From NCBI GenBank assembly GCA_030426685.1, contig JAUHYC010000007.1:83221-118837 (forward strand): a stretch of DNA of 35,617 nucleotides. Direction: 5' to 3'. The translations under genes were made by a program, and so were the position numbers. Below the pieces are notes generated by a model, which searched no databases, was not told where the DNA came from, and was given only the letters and a program-made list of their open reading frames with translations. Shown in pieces: positions 1 through 9,030 of this stretch. This DNA comes from Alphaproteobacteria bacterium. Lineage in GTDB: Bacteria; Pseudomonadota; Alphaproteobacteria; Rhodobacterales; Rhodobacteraceae. Positions within the stretch are counted from its first letter, which is position 1. Each line of letters starts with the position of its first letter.

Positions 1-1231
1 CAAAGGCGGTGGCGCGACCCGACAGGCCATACAGCCCAAAGCTCTCAACCGGTGTCGCCGGATCGGTATGCCGCACCATCATCGAGCGGCTGCAGGATTG
101 CAGGATGCCCCCCATCCCGCCAATGAGTATTCCACAACCGAAAAACACCATATCAGGCAGACCGGAACCCTGCGGCAGGGCAATCCCGAAAATCTGCGTC
201 CGGTCCATGCCCACCACGGTGATACAGACAAGGATCAGAACCCAGATTGCCACCAATATCACCGGTTTAGGGCCGTATTTTCGATCCAGCTTGCCGCCGA
301 TCCATGCGAATACCGCCGAGGCCAGAACACTGACGATGCCAAATACTCCGATCTTGATCAGATCCCATTCCAGCACCAGCCGGGCATAGACCCCGCCGAA
401 GGTATAAAGCCCATTGAGCGCATCGCGATAGAACATCGACGCGCCCAAAAAGGTTGCAAGACTGATCCGGTGGCGCAAGGCAGCGACGGATTTGCCCAGC
501 AATTGCAGCGCCTCACCCACATTGCCCTGTTTCTCGGTCTTCGGATCATCGCGCACCCAGAGGAAATAGGGCACCATGAACAGAATGAACCAACCGGCAG
601 TAAAAGGCCCGACAAAGCGGGTGCCCTCACGGGTGGTGGCGTCAAGCCCGAAGATTGGCTCCATCCCGATCAGTGTTCTGCCATTTGGCTGTTCTACAAA
701 CAGCACCAGCATGATCGCCAGCGAGACCAGACCGCCAAAATAGCCGAAGGCAAAACCCGAGCCCGAGATCTCACCCACCTCATGGTCATCCCCAAGATCG
801 GGCAGCTGGGAGTTGATGAAGATCAGCGCATATTCCGCGCCCACGAACCCAAGACCAAAAGCCGACAACATCAGCCACATGTTCGAGCCGTCCGGCAAGG
901 TGTACCACAGTGCAGCAGATCCCACCGCGTACATCACTGAAAACGCAAAGATCCACGGAATCCGCCTCCCCGACACATCCGCCATTGCGCCCAACAGTGG
1001 CGCACCAAAGGCTATGATCAACCCGACGATGGTCATGCAGTTGGCCCAGGTCGTCTGTGCCTTCGCATCGGCGGCCTGCGCGTCCAGGCCTGAATTCAGA
1101 TAGAATTCGGCCGCGACCCCGGCGAAATAGGGGCCAAAGACGAAGGTCACCAGCAAGGTATGATATGGCTGGCTGGCCCAGTCGAAGAACCACCAGCCCC
1201 AAATGCGCTTGCGCCGGGAAATTTCTGCCAT
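1..1231 (-). CDS. MFS transporter, UMF1/Atg22-like family (C-terminus cut by window edge)
   Basis: An integral inner-membrane permease of the major facilitator superfamily. The N-terminus has basic residues then the motif GWWFFDWASQPY, close to the G-W-x-x-x-D-W-A signature that opens UMF1/Atg22-like transporters. Many hydrophobic segments follow through the 410 visible codons. A charged segment near residue 290 (GGKLDRKYGPKP) is a typical MFS loop between helices. The start is ATG at 1231, preceded by AGGGGCAG. The reading frame runs off the left edge without a stop, so the last helices are missing. The neighbouring yggT gene is divergent, 128 bases away. The substrate cannot be told from sequence; relatives are annotated only as effluxers or sugar/amino-acid-like permeases. 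Family assignment is fairly sure, function is unknown. Confidence 0.85.
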   Translation of the reverse strand, partial: MAEISRRKRIWGWWFFDWASQPYHTLLVTFVFGPYFAGVAAEFYLNSGLDAQAADAKAQTTWANCMTIVGLIIAFGAPLLGAMADVSGRRIPWIFAFSVMYAVGSAALWYTLPDGSNMWLMLSAFGLGFVGAEYALIFINSQLPDLGDDHEVGEISGSGFAFGYFGGLVSLAIMLVLFVEQPNGRTLIGMEPIFGLDATTREGTRFVGPFTAGWFILFMVPYFLWVRDDPKTEKQGNVGEALQLLGKSVAALRHRISLATFLGASMFYRDALNGLYTFGGVYARLVLEWDLIKIGVFGIVSVLASAVFAWIGGKLDRKYGPKPVILVAIWVLILVCITVVGMDRTQIFGIALPQGSGLPDMVFFGCGILIGGMGGILQSCSRSMMVRHTDPATPVESFGLYGLSGRATAF

Positions 1232-1359
1232 CACTGCCCCTGTTCTTGTTGCCTCAATAAGACGAAGCTTTGACGCAAATCGCAAGCACCGAGTTCGGCG
1301 CACTTGCTCTTTGCCGTCATGGCGCTTAGGTCTCAGCCAACTAAAGTTACGGAGTGCCC

Positions 1360-1647
1360 ATGCTGTCGCTGATCCAAATTCTGCTGCTGATCCTGGACAT
1401 TGTCTGGTTCATCATCCTCGCCCATGTGATCATGAGCTGGCTGATCAATTTTCAGGTGCTCAACCTGCACCAACAGCTTGTCGCGCAAATCTGGTACGGT
1501 CTGAACCGCTTATTAGAGCCTATCTATGCTCCGATCCGTCGCATCCTGCCCAACATGGGCGGGCTCGACCTGACGCCTTTGGTGGTGCTGATCGCGGTCT
1601 ATGCGCTGCGGATCATCCTGATCAACAATGCGGGCTATTTCGTCTGA
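1360..1647 (+). CDS. YggT family membrane protein
   Basis: A 95-residue membrane protein with two hydrophobic stretches (about residues 3-25 and 68-90) separated by an amphipathic region containing the family hallmark LLEPIYAPIRRILPNMGG, including the conserved P-x-x-P-I-R-R segment. YggT proteins are small inner-membrane proteins of poorly defined function, linked in other bacteria to osmotic or ion tolerance and, as Ycf19 relatives, to thylakoid or cell-division biology. I chose ATG at 1360 because GGAG at 1351-1354 sits five bases upstream; an in-frame GTG at 1354 would overlap that ribosome binding site. It stands alone, 78 bases before recQ on the same strand and divergent from the MFS gene. 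Confidence 0.88.
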   Translation: MLSLIQILLLILDIVWFIILAHVIMSWLINFQVLNLHQQLVAQIWYGLNRLLEPIYAPIRRILPNMGGLDLTPLVVLIAVYALRIILINNAGYFV

Positions 1648-1725
1648 CCTCTTGTTCACCGATTCCTAGTATGTGATGGTCCTGTCTCAAGAGCAGACAA
1701 ACCATAAGACAGGGCCATCCCGCAA

Positions 1726-3765
1726 ATGTTCGACTCCGCACCCCTGTTGCGAGACGTCTTTGGCTTCGACGCCTTCCGCCCCGGGCAGGAGGAGATTGTC
1801 GATGCCGTGACCGCGGGCGAAAACGTGCTGGCCATCATGCCCACCGGGGGCGGCAAATCCCTTTGCTATCAACTGCCTGCGCTGTTGCGCGACGGAGTCA
1901 CAGTGGTAATCTCTCCGCTGATCGCCTTGATGCGCGATCAGGTCCGTGGCCTGCAGGAAGCCGGGGTCGAGGCCGGCGCTTTGACCTCGGGCAATACACC
2001 CGAAGAAACCGATGCGGTATGGGAGGCATTGGAAGCCGGGCGGCTGAAACTGCTCTACATGGCGCCCGAACGTCTGGCCGCCGGGTCGGCCTTGGGGATG
2101 CTACGGCGGATCAATGTCAGTCTGATCGCGGTAGACGAGGCGCATTGCGTCAGCCAATGGGGCCATGATTTCCGCCCTGATTACCTGCGGATCGGAGAGT
2201 TGCGGCGTGCTTTGGACGTGCCGCTGGCCGCATTCACCGCCACGGCGGATGCGGAAACCCAGGATGAGATCGTCGAAAAACTATTTGGCGGCATCGCTCC
2301 GCGCAAATTCCTGCGCGGGTTTGATCGGCCCAACATCCATCTGGCCTTTGCCGCCAAGGACGGGCCGCGCAAACAGATTCTCGATTTCGCCACCGCGCGC
2401 AAAGGTCAATCCGGCATCGTCTATTGTGGCACCCGCAACAAGACCGAAGTGTTGGCCCAGGCCTTGCGCGCCGAAGGGCATTCGGCCTGCCATTACCACG
2501 GTGGGATGGAAGCCGAGGATCGCCGCATCGTCGAGACCCGCTTTGCCCGCGAGGACGGTCTGATCGTGGTGGCCACCGTAGCCTTTGGCATGGGGATCGA
2601 CAAACCCGACATTCGCTGGGTCGCCCATGCGGACCTGCCGAAATCAATCGAGTCCTATTATCAGGAAATCGGACGCGCCGGACGCGATGGGGGTCCTGCC
2701 GAAACGTTGACGCTGTTTGGCCCCGACGACATCCGCCTGCGCCGCACACAGGTTGATGAAGGATTGGCCCCGCCCGAACGCCGCATGGCAGACCACGCGC
2801 GTCTGAACGCTCTGCTCGGATTGGCTGAGGCATTGGTTTGCCGCCGCCAGACACTATTGAGCTATTTCGGAGAAGAGACCGAATCTTGTGGCAAATGTGA
2901 CCTGTGCGACAGCCCGCCCGAGGTGTTCGACGGCACGACACCCGTTCGCATGGCTTTGTCTGCGATCCTGCGGACCGAAGAGTGGTTCGGCGCCGGGCAT
3001 CTGATCGACATCCTTCTGGGCAATGGAACCGACAAGATTCGCGCGCGCCGACATGATGCTCTGTCCACTTATGGTATCGGCAAGGACTGGACGCGTCCGC
3101 AATGGCAGGCAATTTTCCGACAGATGATGGGTCACGACCTGGTTCGCCCAGACCCTGAACGCCACGGCGCGTTGCGCATGACCGAGGCTGCCAAGCCAAT
3201 CCTGAAGGGTGAAGCGCAGATTGAACTGCGCAAGGACTCGATCCGCAAAGCCATGCGGCGGCCAGCAGTCAAGGCCATGGTGTCAGACGAAGACGCACCG
3301 CTGCTGTCGGCGCTCAAGGCCAAGCGACGGGCATTGGCCGAGGCGGCTCGTGTTCCGGCTTATGTCATCTTCCCCGACCGGACCCTGATCGAAATGGCGG
3401 AAACCCGCCCTGCCTCGCTGGATGATATGGCCCGGATCAGCGGCATCGGTGCGAAAAAGCTAGAGCGATACGGCAAAACCTTCCTCGAAGTGCTGATCGG
3501 CGCGGTCGAAGAATTGCACCCCGCACGCCGCAAGCTGGCGGGCCGCGATCAGGGAGAGATTTATGACCGCCTGCTTGAGGTGCAGTCTCAATTGTCCCGT
3601 GGACCTGAAGGGATCGACAAGCCGTTGACCTGCTCAGCCTCGCAATTGGCCAAGGTGGCGCAGATTCGCGCGGATGATCCGCGCGCGATCGAACAGGTGC
3701 TGGGGGATCGGCGTCACGAAAGGTTTGGCGCTGCCTTTCTGGACGTGTTGCGACAGGCGGGCTAG
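1726..3765 (+). CDS. recQ: ATP-dependent DNA helicase RecQ
   Basis: A 679-residue 3'-5' superfamily 2 DNA helicase for recombination repair and stalled-fork processing (RecF pathway). The full bacterial architecture is visible: Walker A PTGGGKS at 39-45; DEAH box at 137-140 followed by the RecQ-specific aromatic-rich loop CVSQWGHDFRPDY; helicase C-terminal lobe with a QEIGRAGRDG arginine-finger motif; zinc-binding cysteines C372, C388, C391 and C394; winged-helix RQC region; and a single HRDC domain near 521-596 (ISGIGAKKLERYG). Length is slightly above the E. coli enzyme. The start ATG has only a weak ribosome binding site (AGGGCC). yaaA follows after 33 bases and may be co-transcribed. No truncation or missing catalytic residue is seen. 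Confidence 0.97.
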   Translation: MFDSAPLLRDVFGFDAFRPGQEEIVDAVTAGENVLAIMPTGGGKSLCYQLPALLRDGVTVVISPLIALMRDQVRGLQEAGVEAGALTSGNTPEETDAVWEALEAGRLKLLYMAPERLAAGSALGMLRRINVSLIAVDEAHCVSQWGHDFRPDYLRIGELRRALDVPLAAFTATADAETQDEIVEKLFGGIAPRKFLRGFDRPNIHLAFAAKDGPRKQILDFATARKGQSGIVYCGTRNKTEVLAQALRAEGHSACHYHGGMEAEDRRIVETRFAREDGLIVVATVAFGMGIDKPDIRWVAHADLPKSIESYYQEIGRAGRDGGPAETLTLFGPDDIRLRRTQVDEGLAPPERRMADHARLNALLGLAEALVCRRQTLLSYFGEETESCGKCDLCDSPPEVFDGTTPVRMALSAILRTEEWFGAGHLIDILLGNGTDKIRARRHDALSTYGIGKDWTRPQWQAIFRQMMGHDLVRPDPERHGALRMTEAAKPILKGEAQIELRKDSIRKAMRRPAVKAMVSDEDAPLLSALKAKRRALAEAARVPAYVIFPDRTLIEMAETRPASLDDMARISGIGAKKLERYGKTFLEVLIGAVEELHPARRKLAGRDQGEIYDRLLEVQSQLSRGPEGIDKPLTCSASQLAKVAQIRADDPRAIEQVLGDRRHERFGAAFLDVLRQAG

Positions 3766-3798
3766 ATACGCCGAAACAGGCAAGGAACGAGGGCGGAT

Positions 3799-4569
3799 AT
3801 GCTGGTAGTGATTTCCCCGGCCAAGCGGCTGGACTGGACAGAACGGGATGTCGAGGTCACGCAGCCCGACTTTCAGGGGGATGCGGTCCGGTTGTCAAAG
3901 ACGGCCCGCAACCTGACACTGGGCGATTTGAAGACGCTGATGGACCTGAGCGACGATCTGGCCCGCCTGAACCGGGATCGTTATCGCGCCTTTGCCGAAA
4001 CTCCGGAACCCACCGCCACGCGCCCCGCCGCGCTGGCTTTTGCCGGGGATACCTATCAGGGGCTCGAGGCGTCTTCGCTGGATAATGACGAACTGGCCTG
4101 GGCGCAGGATCATCTGCGTATTCTCTCGGGTCTATATGGCGTATTGCGCCCGCTCGACGCGATCCAGCCGTACCGGCTGGAGATGGGCAGCAGGCTGAAA
4201 ACCCGGCGAGGCAAGAACCTGTATGAGTTCTGGCGCGACCAACTGAGCAAGGCGCTCAATGCGCAAGCGAACGAGATCGACAGCGAGATCTTGGTGAATT
4301 GTGCCAGTCAGGAATATTTCGGCGCGGTCGATCTTAAGGCGCTGAAGTTGCGCGTGATTACGCCGGTATTCATGGAAGAAAAGGCGGGCACACCGAAAAT
4401 TGTCAGTTTCTTTGCCAAGAAAGCACGTGGTGCGATGGCGCGTTATGTCATCCAGCATCGGCTGACTGACCCCAACAGCCTGCTGGACTTTGACACCGGC
4501 GGCTATACCTATCGACCCGAGTTGTCAGAAGACAGTAGGCCGGTATTTGTTCGGCCATATACCGTCTGA
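3799..4569 (+). CDS. yaaA: Peroxide stress protein YaaA (DUF328/UPF0246)
   Basis: A 256-residue cytoplasmic protein matching the YaaA family over its whole length (E. coli about 258). Family marks include the N-terminal LVVISPAKRLD, the mid-protein FAGDTYQGLEA, LRILSGLYGVLRPLD and the C-terminal FFAKKARGAMARY. In E. coli, YaaA is induced by OxyR and limits the harm of hydrogen peroxide by lowering free intracellular iron; structural work suggests a nucleic-acid-binding fold. The start has AAGGA upstream in the 33-base gap after recQ, so the two may form a small DNA-damage/oxidative-stress operon. I see no OxyR site. It is convergent with the hybrid kinase, with a 137-base gap between them. 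Confidence 0.95.
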   Translation: MLVVISPAKRLDWTERDVEVTQPDFQGDAVRLSKTARNLTLGDLKTLMDLSDDLARLNRDRYRAFAETPEPTATRPAALAFAGDTYQGLEASSLDNDELAWAQDHLRILSGLYGVLRPLDAIQPYRLEMGSRLKTRRGKNLYEFWRDQLSKALNAQANEIDSEILVNCASQEYFGAVDLKALKLRVITPVFMEEKAGTPKIVSFFAKKARGAMARYVIQHRLTDPNSLLDFDTGGYTYRPELSEDSRPVFVRPYTV

Positions 4570-4631
4570 CATACGTGATTCCGGTATGTCCTTCCAAATT
4601 CGGCCTGGTCGATTGCGGTGCTGTCGGAGCA

Positions 4632-4645
4632 AGGGGCAAGCCCCT
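4632..4645. repeat. GC hairpin with flanking roseobacter-style intergenic sequence
   Basis: AGGGGC and GCCCCT form a perfect six-base stem with a two-base spacer (in practice a shorter stem with a larger loop). It lies between the convergent yaaA and hybrid kinase genes. It is followed by CACACCCGGGG and then a stretch ending CCAGATGAAGAGG up to about 4682. From memory, many Rhodobacteraceae gene ends carry a hairpin of this kind followed by a CCCGGG-plus-AGATGAAG-like string, so this may be one copy of a dispersed element or a shared terminator. Only one copy is visible in this window. Confidence 0.45.
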
Positions 4646-4706
4646 CGCACACCCGGGGATGTTTAGAACCAGATGAAGAGGAACCCCGTTTGTTTGGATT
4701 GGTGAT

Positions 4707-6920
4707 TTAGTCCGCAGGTTCACTGTCTTTGGAAATTGGACGGGCACTCTCCGGGCAGTGTTGCAGGATCATCTGATGGATCAGATTTTTGTGTAGCGGC
4801 TTTGTCAGGTAGTGATCCAACCCGGCTGCCAGTATACCTTGATCATCCCCAGTCATGGCGTGTGCGGTCAGCGCCACGATGGGAACGCGGCGGTCAGTTC
4901 CAATCTCGCGGCGGCGGATTTCGCCCGTTGCCTCTTTGCCGTCCATCTTGGGCATTGAGATATCCATGAAGATCAGATCCGGGTCGAACTCGGCGTAAGC
5001 CTCCACAGCCTCAATCCCGTTGGACACAAACTTCAGGTCGATTTGCAGATCCTTGGTCATTTTCTTCAGGATCAATTGGTTCGTCCGGTTGTCTTCTGCG
5101 GCCAGGACCCGCATCAGTCTCTGATCCTGTACTGTTTGCGGCGACTCATCTGGATTGCCCGCGGGCACGACATCATGCTGCGACCTGAAACCGGGTGCGC
5201 CGAGGGCCATCAGCCGGGAATAAAGCTCGGCGCGCGGGATCGGTTTCTGCAGCACACCCTCGATCAGGTGGTGGGTCGGATCGGCATGTATGACGCCTGG
5301 ATTGGCTGACATCACTACAATGGGCAGATCGCCCCACCCCTTGTCGCGCAGCGTTGTGGCAAGCTCCAGCCCATCCATATCCGGCAGGTCATTGTCGCAA
5401 AGGATCAAGTCGATGCTCTGATCGAGTTTTGACAGCGCTTCGACACCCGAGGCGCATTCCGTCACGCGCGATCCAAGTCGCCCCAGTTGCTTGGTCAGGA
5501 TGGCGCGATTCACCGCCAGATCCTCGACCACCAGAACATGGCGCAAATGTCCGGCCAAATCCGGCGGGGCGGGCTGTGGGCCTTCTGCGGTGGGCAGGGA
5601 GATACGGAACCCGAAGCACGAGCCTTTTCCGACCTCACTTTCGACCCAGACGCTGCCGCCCATGATCGTAATCAGGCGTTTGGTGATCGCCAGCCCGAGC
5701 CCGGTGCCTTCGAACTGGCGATTCTGGGCATCTTCAACCTGATTGAACTCACCAAAGATATGAGCAACCTCGTCTGGTTCGATGCCGATGCCGGTATCCT
5801 CGATCGCGACGTGGATGTCACAGCATTGCGCCGCTGCGTCGGGAACGCCGGTGACGCGGATCAACACGTGGCCTTGCGTGGTGAATTTGACCGCGTTGCC
5901 CACCAGATTTGTAAGGATCTGCCGTATGCGGCCCGGATCACCCACGAAGAGCGTAGGCAGGAACAGGTCATAATCCACCAGCAGGGTCAGCCCCTTGTCG
6001 CGCACGCTCGGCTGCAGCAACATCGCCACTTCGAGAATGCAGCGCTCCAGATCGAACTGCTCGGGATGCAGGGTCAGCTTGTCCGCCTCGATCTTTGAAT
6101 AATCCAGCACGTCATTGATGATCACCAGCAACGCCTCGCCCGAATTGCGAATAGTGCTGAGATAGAGCCGCTGCTCTTCGTTCAAGGGTGTCTCGGTCAG
6201 CAATTCGGTCATGCCGACAATGCCATTCATGGGCGTGCGGATTTCGTGGCTCATGTTGGCCAGAAACGCGGATTTGGCACGGTTGGCAGCCTCGGCACGT
6301 TCGCGGGCGGCGTTCAGTTCCGCCTCATGCCGGACCGAGGCGGTGATGTTCAGCGCAAGGCTCAGAACGTCGCCGCCGTGGCCGCGTTGGTCGATCAGGC
6401 GGATATATTGGCCATTCCAGAGCTGAATCACCTCGGGTTCGGGGTACGGTTGCGCCCAGCGCTGCAGCATGCGGGCCTGCCAGTCGGCCATCGGTTCCGT
6501 GCCGATATCGACGATCCCCTCATGAGTCAGAATCTCAAGGATCCTCGCATAGGTGATTCCGGGCGTAACCTCTTCCAACCCATCAAACACGCTGAGATAG
6601 GCGGCATTGGCACCGATCAGCGTGTTGCTACCGTCAAAAAAGGCAAACCCATCGGGGATGGTCTGGATCGAGTGCCACAGACGGCGCTCGGCAATCTCGA
6701 CCTTGGCATTGGCAACGGTCAGGTCGGATTTGACCTTTTCGTTCTCGTTCCGAACCGTTGCCACCTCGGCCTGAGTTTCATCGATCTGCCGGGTCAGGGC
6801 CAACGCGTGACGGCCCAGTTTGCGATTGGCTGCAGACAGCTCGGCTTGTTTCAACTGCAACAACCGTTCAGCGGCGAGGCGCGCACGCCGCTCCTGTGCC
6901 AGTTTTTCTGCAAGACTCAT
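4707..6920 (-). CDS. Soluble hybrid sensor histidine kinase with two receiver domains
   Basis: A 737-residue two-component hybrid kinase with no membrane segment or signal peptide, so a cytoplasmic sensor is expected. In order: an N-terminal coiled coil (about 1-80, rich in A/E/K/R/L); a PAS-like domain (about 80-195, [20 protein letters not shown]); a HisKA dimerisation helix with phospho-acceptor His225 in [10 protein letters not shown]; an ATPase domain with N box (NAVKFT), DTGIGI and GTGLGL motifs; receiver 1 with Asp509 ([13 protein letters not shown]) and a conserved lysine in LQKPI; receiver 2 with Asp653 ([13 protein letters not shown]) and LTKPL. Both receivers keep their acid pair, Asp and Lys, so both look active. 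No HPt domain is present, so a separate phosphotransfer partner is likely. It lies 67 bases after the MoxR operon on the same strand and may be read from it. The signal is unknown. Confidence 0.93.
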   Translation of the reverse strand: MSLAEKLAQERRARLAAERLLQLKQAELSAANRKLGRHALALTRQIDETQAEVATVRNENEKVKSDLTVANAKVEIAERRLWHSIQTIPDGFAFFDGSNTLIGANAAYLSVFDGLEEVTPGITYARILEILTHEGIVDIGTEPMADWQARMLQRWAQPYPEPEVIQLWNGQYIRLIDQRGHGGDVLSLALNITASVRHEAELNAARERAEAANRAKSAFLANMSHEIRTPMNGIVGMTELLTETPLNEEQRLYLSTIRNSGEALLVIINDVLDYSKIEADKLTLHPEQFDLERCILEVAMLLQPSVRDKGLTLLVDYDLFLPTLFVGDPGRIRQILTNLVGNAVKFTTQGHVLIRVTGVPDAAAQCCDIHVAIEDTGIGIEPDEVAHIFGEFNQVEDAQNRQFEGTGLGLAITKRLITIMGGSVWVESEVGKGSCFGFRISLPTAEGPQPAPPDLAGHLRHVLVVEDLAVNRAILTKQLGRLGSRVTECASGVEALSKLDQSIDLILCDNDLPDMDGLELATTLRDKGWGDLPIVVMSANPGVIHADPTHHLIEGVLQKPIPRAELYSRLMALGAPGFRSQHDVVPAGNPDESPQTVQDQRLMRVLAAEDNRTNQLILKKMTKDLQIDLKFVSNGIEAVEAYAEFDPDLIFMDISMPKMDGKEATGEIRRREIGTDRRVPIVALTAHAMTGDDQGILAAGLDHYLTKPLHKNLIHQMILQHCPESARPISKDSEPAD

Positions 6921-6987
6921 GAAAGGACTTCCCGCACTGCTTGGGGCACAGCATCGTCGGCGAGCATGAAAAAGTGCTTAAGACCGT

Positions 6988-9030
6988 CTAGTGACGCCCC
7001 TCGCGCAGCCAGCCACCCAGCAGAAAACCACCCGCCAGCAATAAAACCAGCCAGGGTGGCAACAATCCGGCTTGAGTGACATCGCGGGTTTCATAGGCGT
7101 TGCGCGGGGTCAGTCCGATCCAGCCACGCCCTGCCGCGGGTCGGCCGGCGCGGACATTGCGGATCGCGGGCAAGCCGTCTTCGACCCGGATCGTGCCGCC
7201 GCGCAGGCTGGTCAGAACCGGGCGCAGAACCTCATCCGTGGCAATCGTGCGCTCGAATTCTCTGGGAGCCGCCGGGCCAAGGCCGATTACGGCGGAATGC
7301 GCCCCCTCTTCCAGACGATAAAGGCCGATCTCGGGACCGAAATACCGGGCTTCGAACCGACCGGGTGAGACTTCGTCCAACGTAACCTCCAGCGTTTCAC
7401 CGTTTGGGCGTGTCACGGTCACCGGGCCAACTTCATCTGCGAGGGTCTGGCGGATGATGCGCATGGATTGGCCGTTGGCCTCAGCCCAGAGCGCCTCTTC
7501 CTCAAGCTCGGGTTCTTTCATCATCCAATGGGCCAGTCGGCGCAACAACTCCAGCTGCGGTCCGCCGCCCTCAAAGCCCCGGCTCCAGAGCCACGCGTGA
7601 TCCGAAGCGATCAGCGCCACGCGCCCTTCGCCCACTCGATCCAGCACAAGCAGCGGGCGTTCTTCCACGCCGGTCATCAGCATTTCGCCGGACCTGTGGC
7701 GGACATCCACCTGCCGCAGCCACGCCCCCCACTGTTCGGCATCGCCCAGGTCGGTGGTCACCGGGTGGCGCTGGCCCAAATCGGTGACCATCGGCACATA
7801 GCGCTCTTCGATCACGCGCGCCGTGGGCTGCGCAGGCAGCATCGGTCCGAGCGGAGACCGGAAGATGCTGTCCGCAGTGGCAAAATCCGGCCCTGCGGCA
7901 ACCAGCACCGCACCCCCGTCGTTGATGTAGTTGGTGACGTTATCCAGATAGATCGCGGGCAGGATACCGCGCCGTTTGTAGCGGTCGAATATGATCAGGT
8001 CGAAATCGTTGATCTTCTCCAGAAACAGTTCACGCGTGGGGAAGGCGATCAGCGAAAGCTCATCCACCGGGACCCCATCCTGCTTTTCGGGCGGGCGCAG
8101 GATGGTGAAATGCACCAGATCGACCGAACTGTCTGATTTCAGCAGGTTGCGCCAGGTACGGCCGCCCGGATGCGGCTCACCCGAAACCAGAAGTACCCGC
8201 AGCCGGTCGCGCACACCGTTCATCTGGATCAGCGCCGTGTTGTTGCGGTCGGTCAGCTCTCCCTCAGCCTGCGGAACCGAGAACTGAATGACGTTGCGCC
8301 CGCCATGCGGCAGCGTGATGGGCAGCTCGACATCCACACCGATCGGGATGGTGAAGTGTTCGGGCACATTGCCATCCACCGAGATTTCCAGTGGCGCGGA
8401 AACGGCACCTGCCGGGGCGGCGCCGGAATCTTCGACACGCAGCGTTAGCGTGACGGGCTCTCCGATGATGGCAAAGGCTGGGGCGTTGCGCACGACCAGT
8501 CGCCGATCCCAGTCCGCCAAACGTCCGGTCTGCAACAGGTGCATGGGCGCAGGCAGTTCCGGTGCCTGCACGGCATCATGTACGATACCATCCGAGATCA
8601 CCAGGATACCGGCAATGCGCGCGCGGGGCTCTTCGGCCAGGGCCGCGTTCAGGGCGGCCATGACCAGCGTGCCTTCGTCGCCCTCGCCATCACCCACTGA
8701 AATGCGCCGCAGCTCGGTATTGTCGCGGGTTTCGATTTCGGCAGCCAGAGCATCAGCCGTCTGAACGGTCTGCTCCGTCCGGTCGGAAAGGCGCTGACTG
8801 GCGCTTTCATCTTCGATCATCAGCACGATGTCAGTCAGCGGCGCGCGGTCCTCGATCTGATAGACCGGGCCGCTGAGCGCGGCGAGGATGACCAGTGCCG
8901 CCAGCCCGCGCAAGGCCCAGCCAGACAGGCCACGCCAAAGCGCCAGCACAATACCGGCCAACGTGATGACGGCCACAACGGTCAGAACCGGCCATGGGAT
9001 CAGAGGATCAAATATGACGGTTCCGGTCAT
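6988..9030 (-). CDS. VWA-like membrane protein of the MoxR operon (BatB/glutamine-amidotransferase-like)
   Basis: A 680-residue membrane-anchored protein, last of four overlapping genes. Two hydrophobic helices lie at the N-terminus (about 12-31 and 37-56) and one at the extreme C-terminus (LLPPWLVLLLAGGFLLGGWL), leaving a large soluble core, probably periplasmic. The core begins with a von Willebrand A-like fold: DESAS at 74-78 fits the metal-site DxSxS motif, and ISDG at 145-148 fits the later Asp motif. A following segment (about 270-400: LRVLLVSGEPHPGGRTWRN, FDLIIFDRYKRRG, GGAVLVAAGPDF) resembles a class I glutamine amidotransferase-like Rossmann fold, often seen in this family without the catalytic Cys. 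Start ATG overlaps the upstream stop as ATGA. Likely a partner of the MoxR ATPase in cell-envelope work; exact role unknown. Confidence 0.85.
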   Translation of the reverse strand: MTGTVIFDPLIPWPVLTVVAVITLAGIVLALWRGLSGWALRGLAALVILAALSGPVYQIEDRAPLTDIVLMIEDESASQRLSDRTEQTVQTADALAAEIETRDNTELRRISVGDGEGDEGTLVMAALNAALAEEPRARIAGILVISDGIVHDAVQAPELPAPMHLLQTGRLADWDRRLVVRNAPAFAIIGEPVTLTLRVEDSGAAPAGAVSAPLEISVDGNVPEHFTIPIGVDVELPITLPHGGRNVIQFSVPQAEGELTDRNNTALIQMNGVRDRLRVLLVSGEPHPGGRTWRNLLKSDSSVDLVHFTILRPPEKQDGVPVDELSLIAFPTRELFLEKINDFDLIIFDRYKRRGILPAIYLDNVTNYINDGGAVLVAAGPDFATADSIFRSPLGPMLPAQPTARVIEERYVPMVTDLGQRHPVTTDLGDAEQWGAWLRQVDVRHRSGEMLMTGVEERPLLVLDRVGEGRVALIASDHAWLWSRGFEGGGPQLELLRRLAHWMMKEPELEEEALWAEANGQSMRIIRQTLADEVGPVTVTRPNGETLEVTLDEVSPGRFEARYFGPEIGLYRLEEGAHSAVIGLGPAAPREFERTIATDEVLRPVLTSLRGGTIRVEDGLPAIRNVRAGRPAAGRGWIGLTPRNAYETRDVTQAGLLPPWLVLLLAGGFLLGGWLREGRH

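Noticed and set aside
1681..1713. Inverted repeat CCTGTCT...AGACAGG upstream of recQ, considered as an SOS or other operator
   Set aside because: It does not fit the alphaproteobacterial LexA box (GTTC-N7-GTTC), and the 19-base spacer is long for a dimer site; no second copy was found.
2234..3199. Open frame of 321 codons opposite recQ, and similar long antisense frames at 68-940, 6246-7079, 10305-11189, 18185-19114, 31734-32615 and 33188-34054
   Set aside because: All lie wholly or mostly opposite genes with clear families and intact motifs, and none shows a ribosome binding site plus recognisable protein features.
1726..4569. recQ-yaaA as part of a defence or mobile island
   Set aside because: Both are full-length housekeeping genes with ordinary neighbours; no integrase, repeats or tRNA boundary is nearby.
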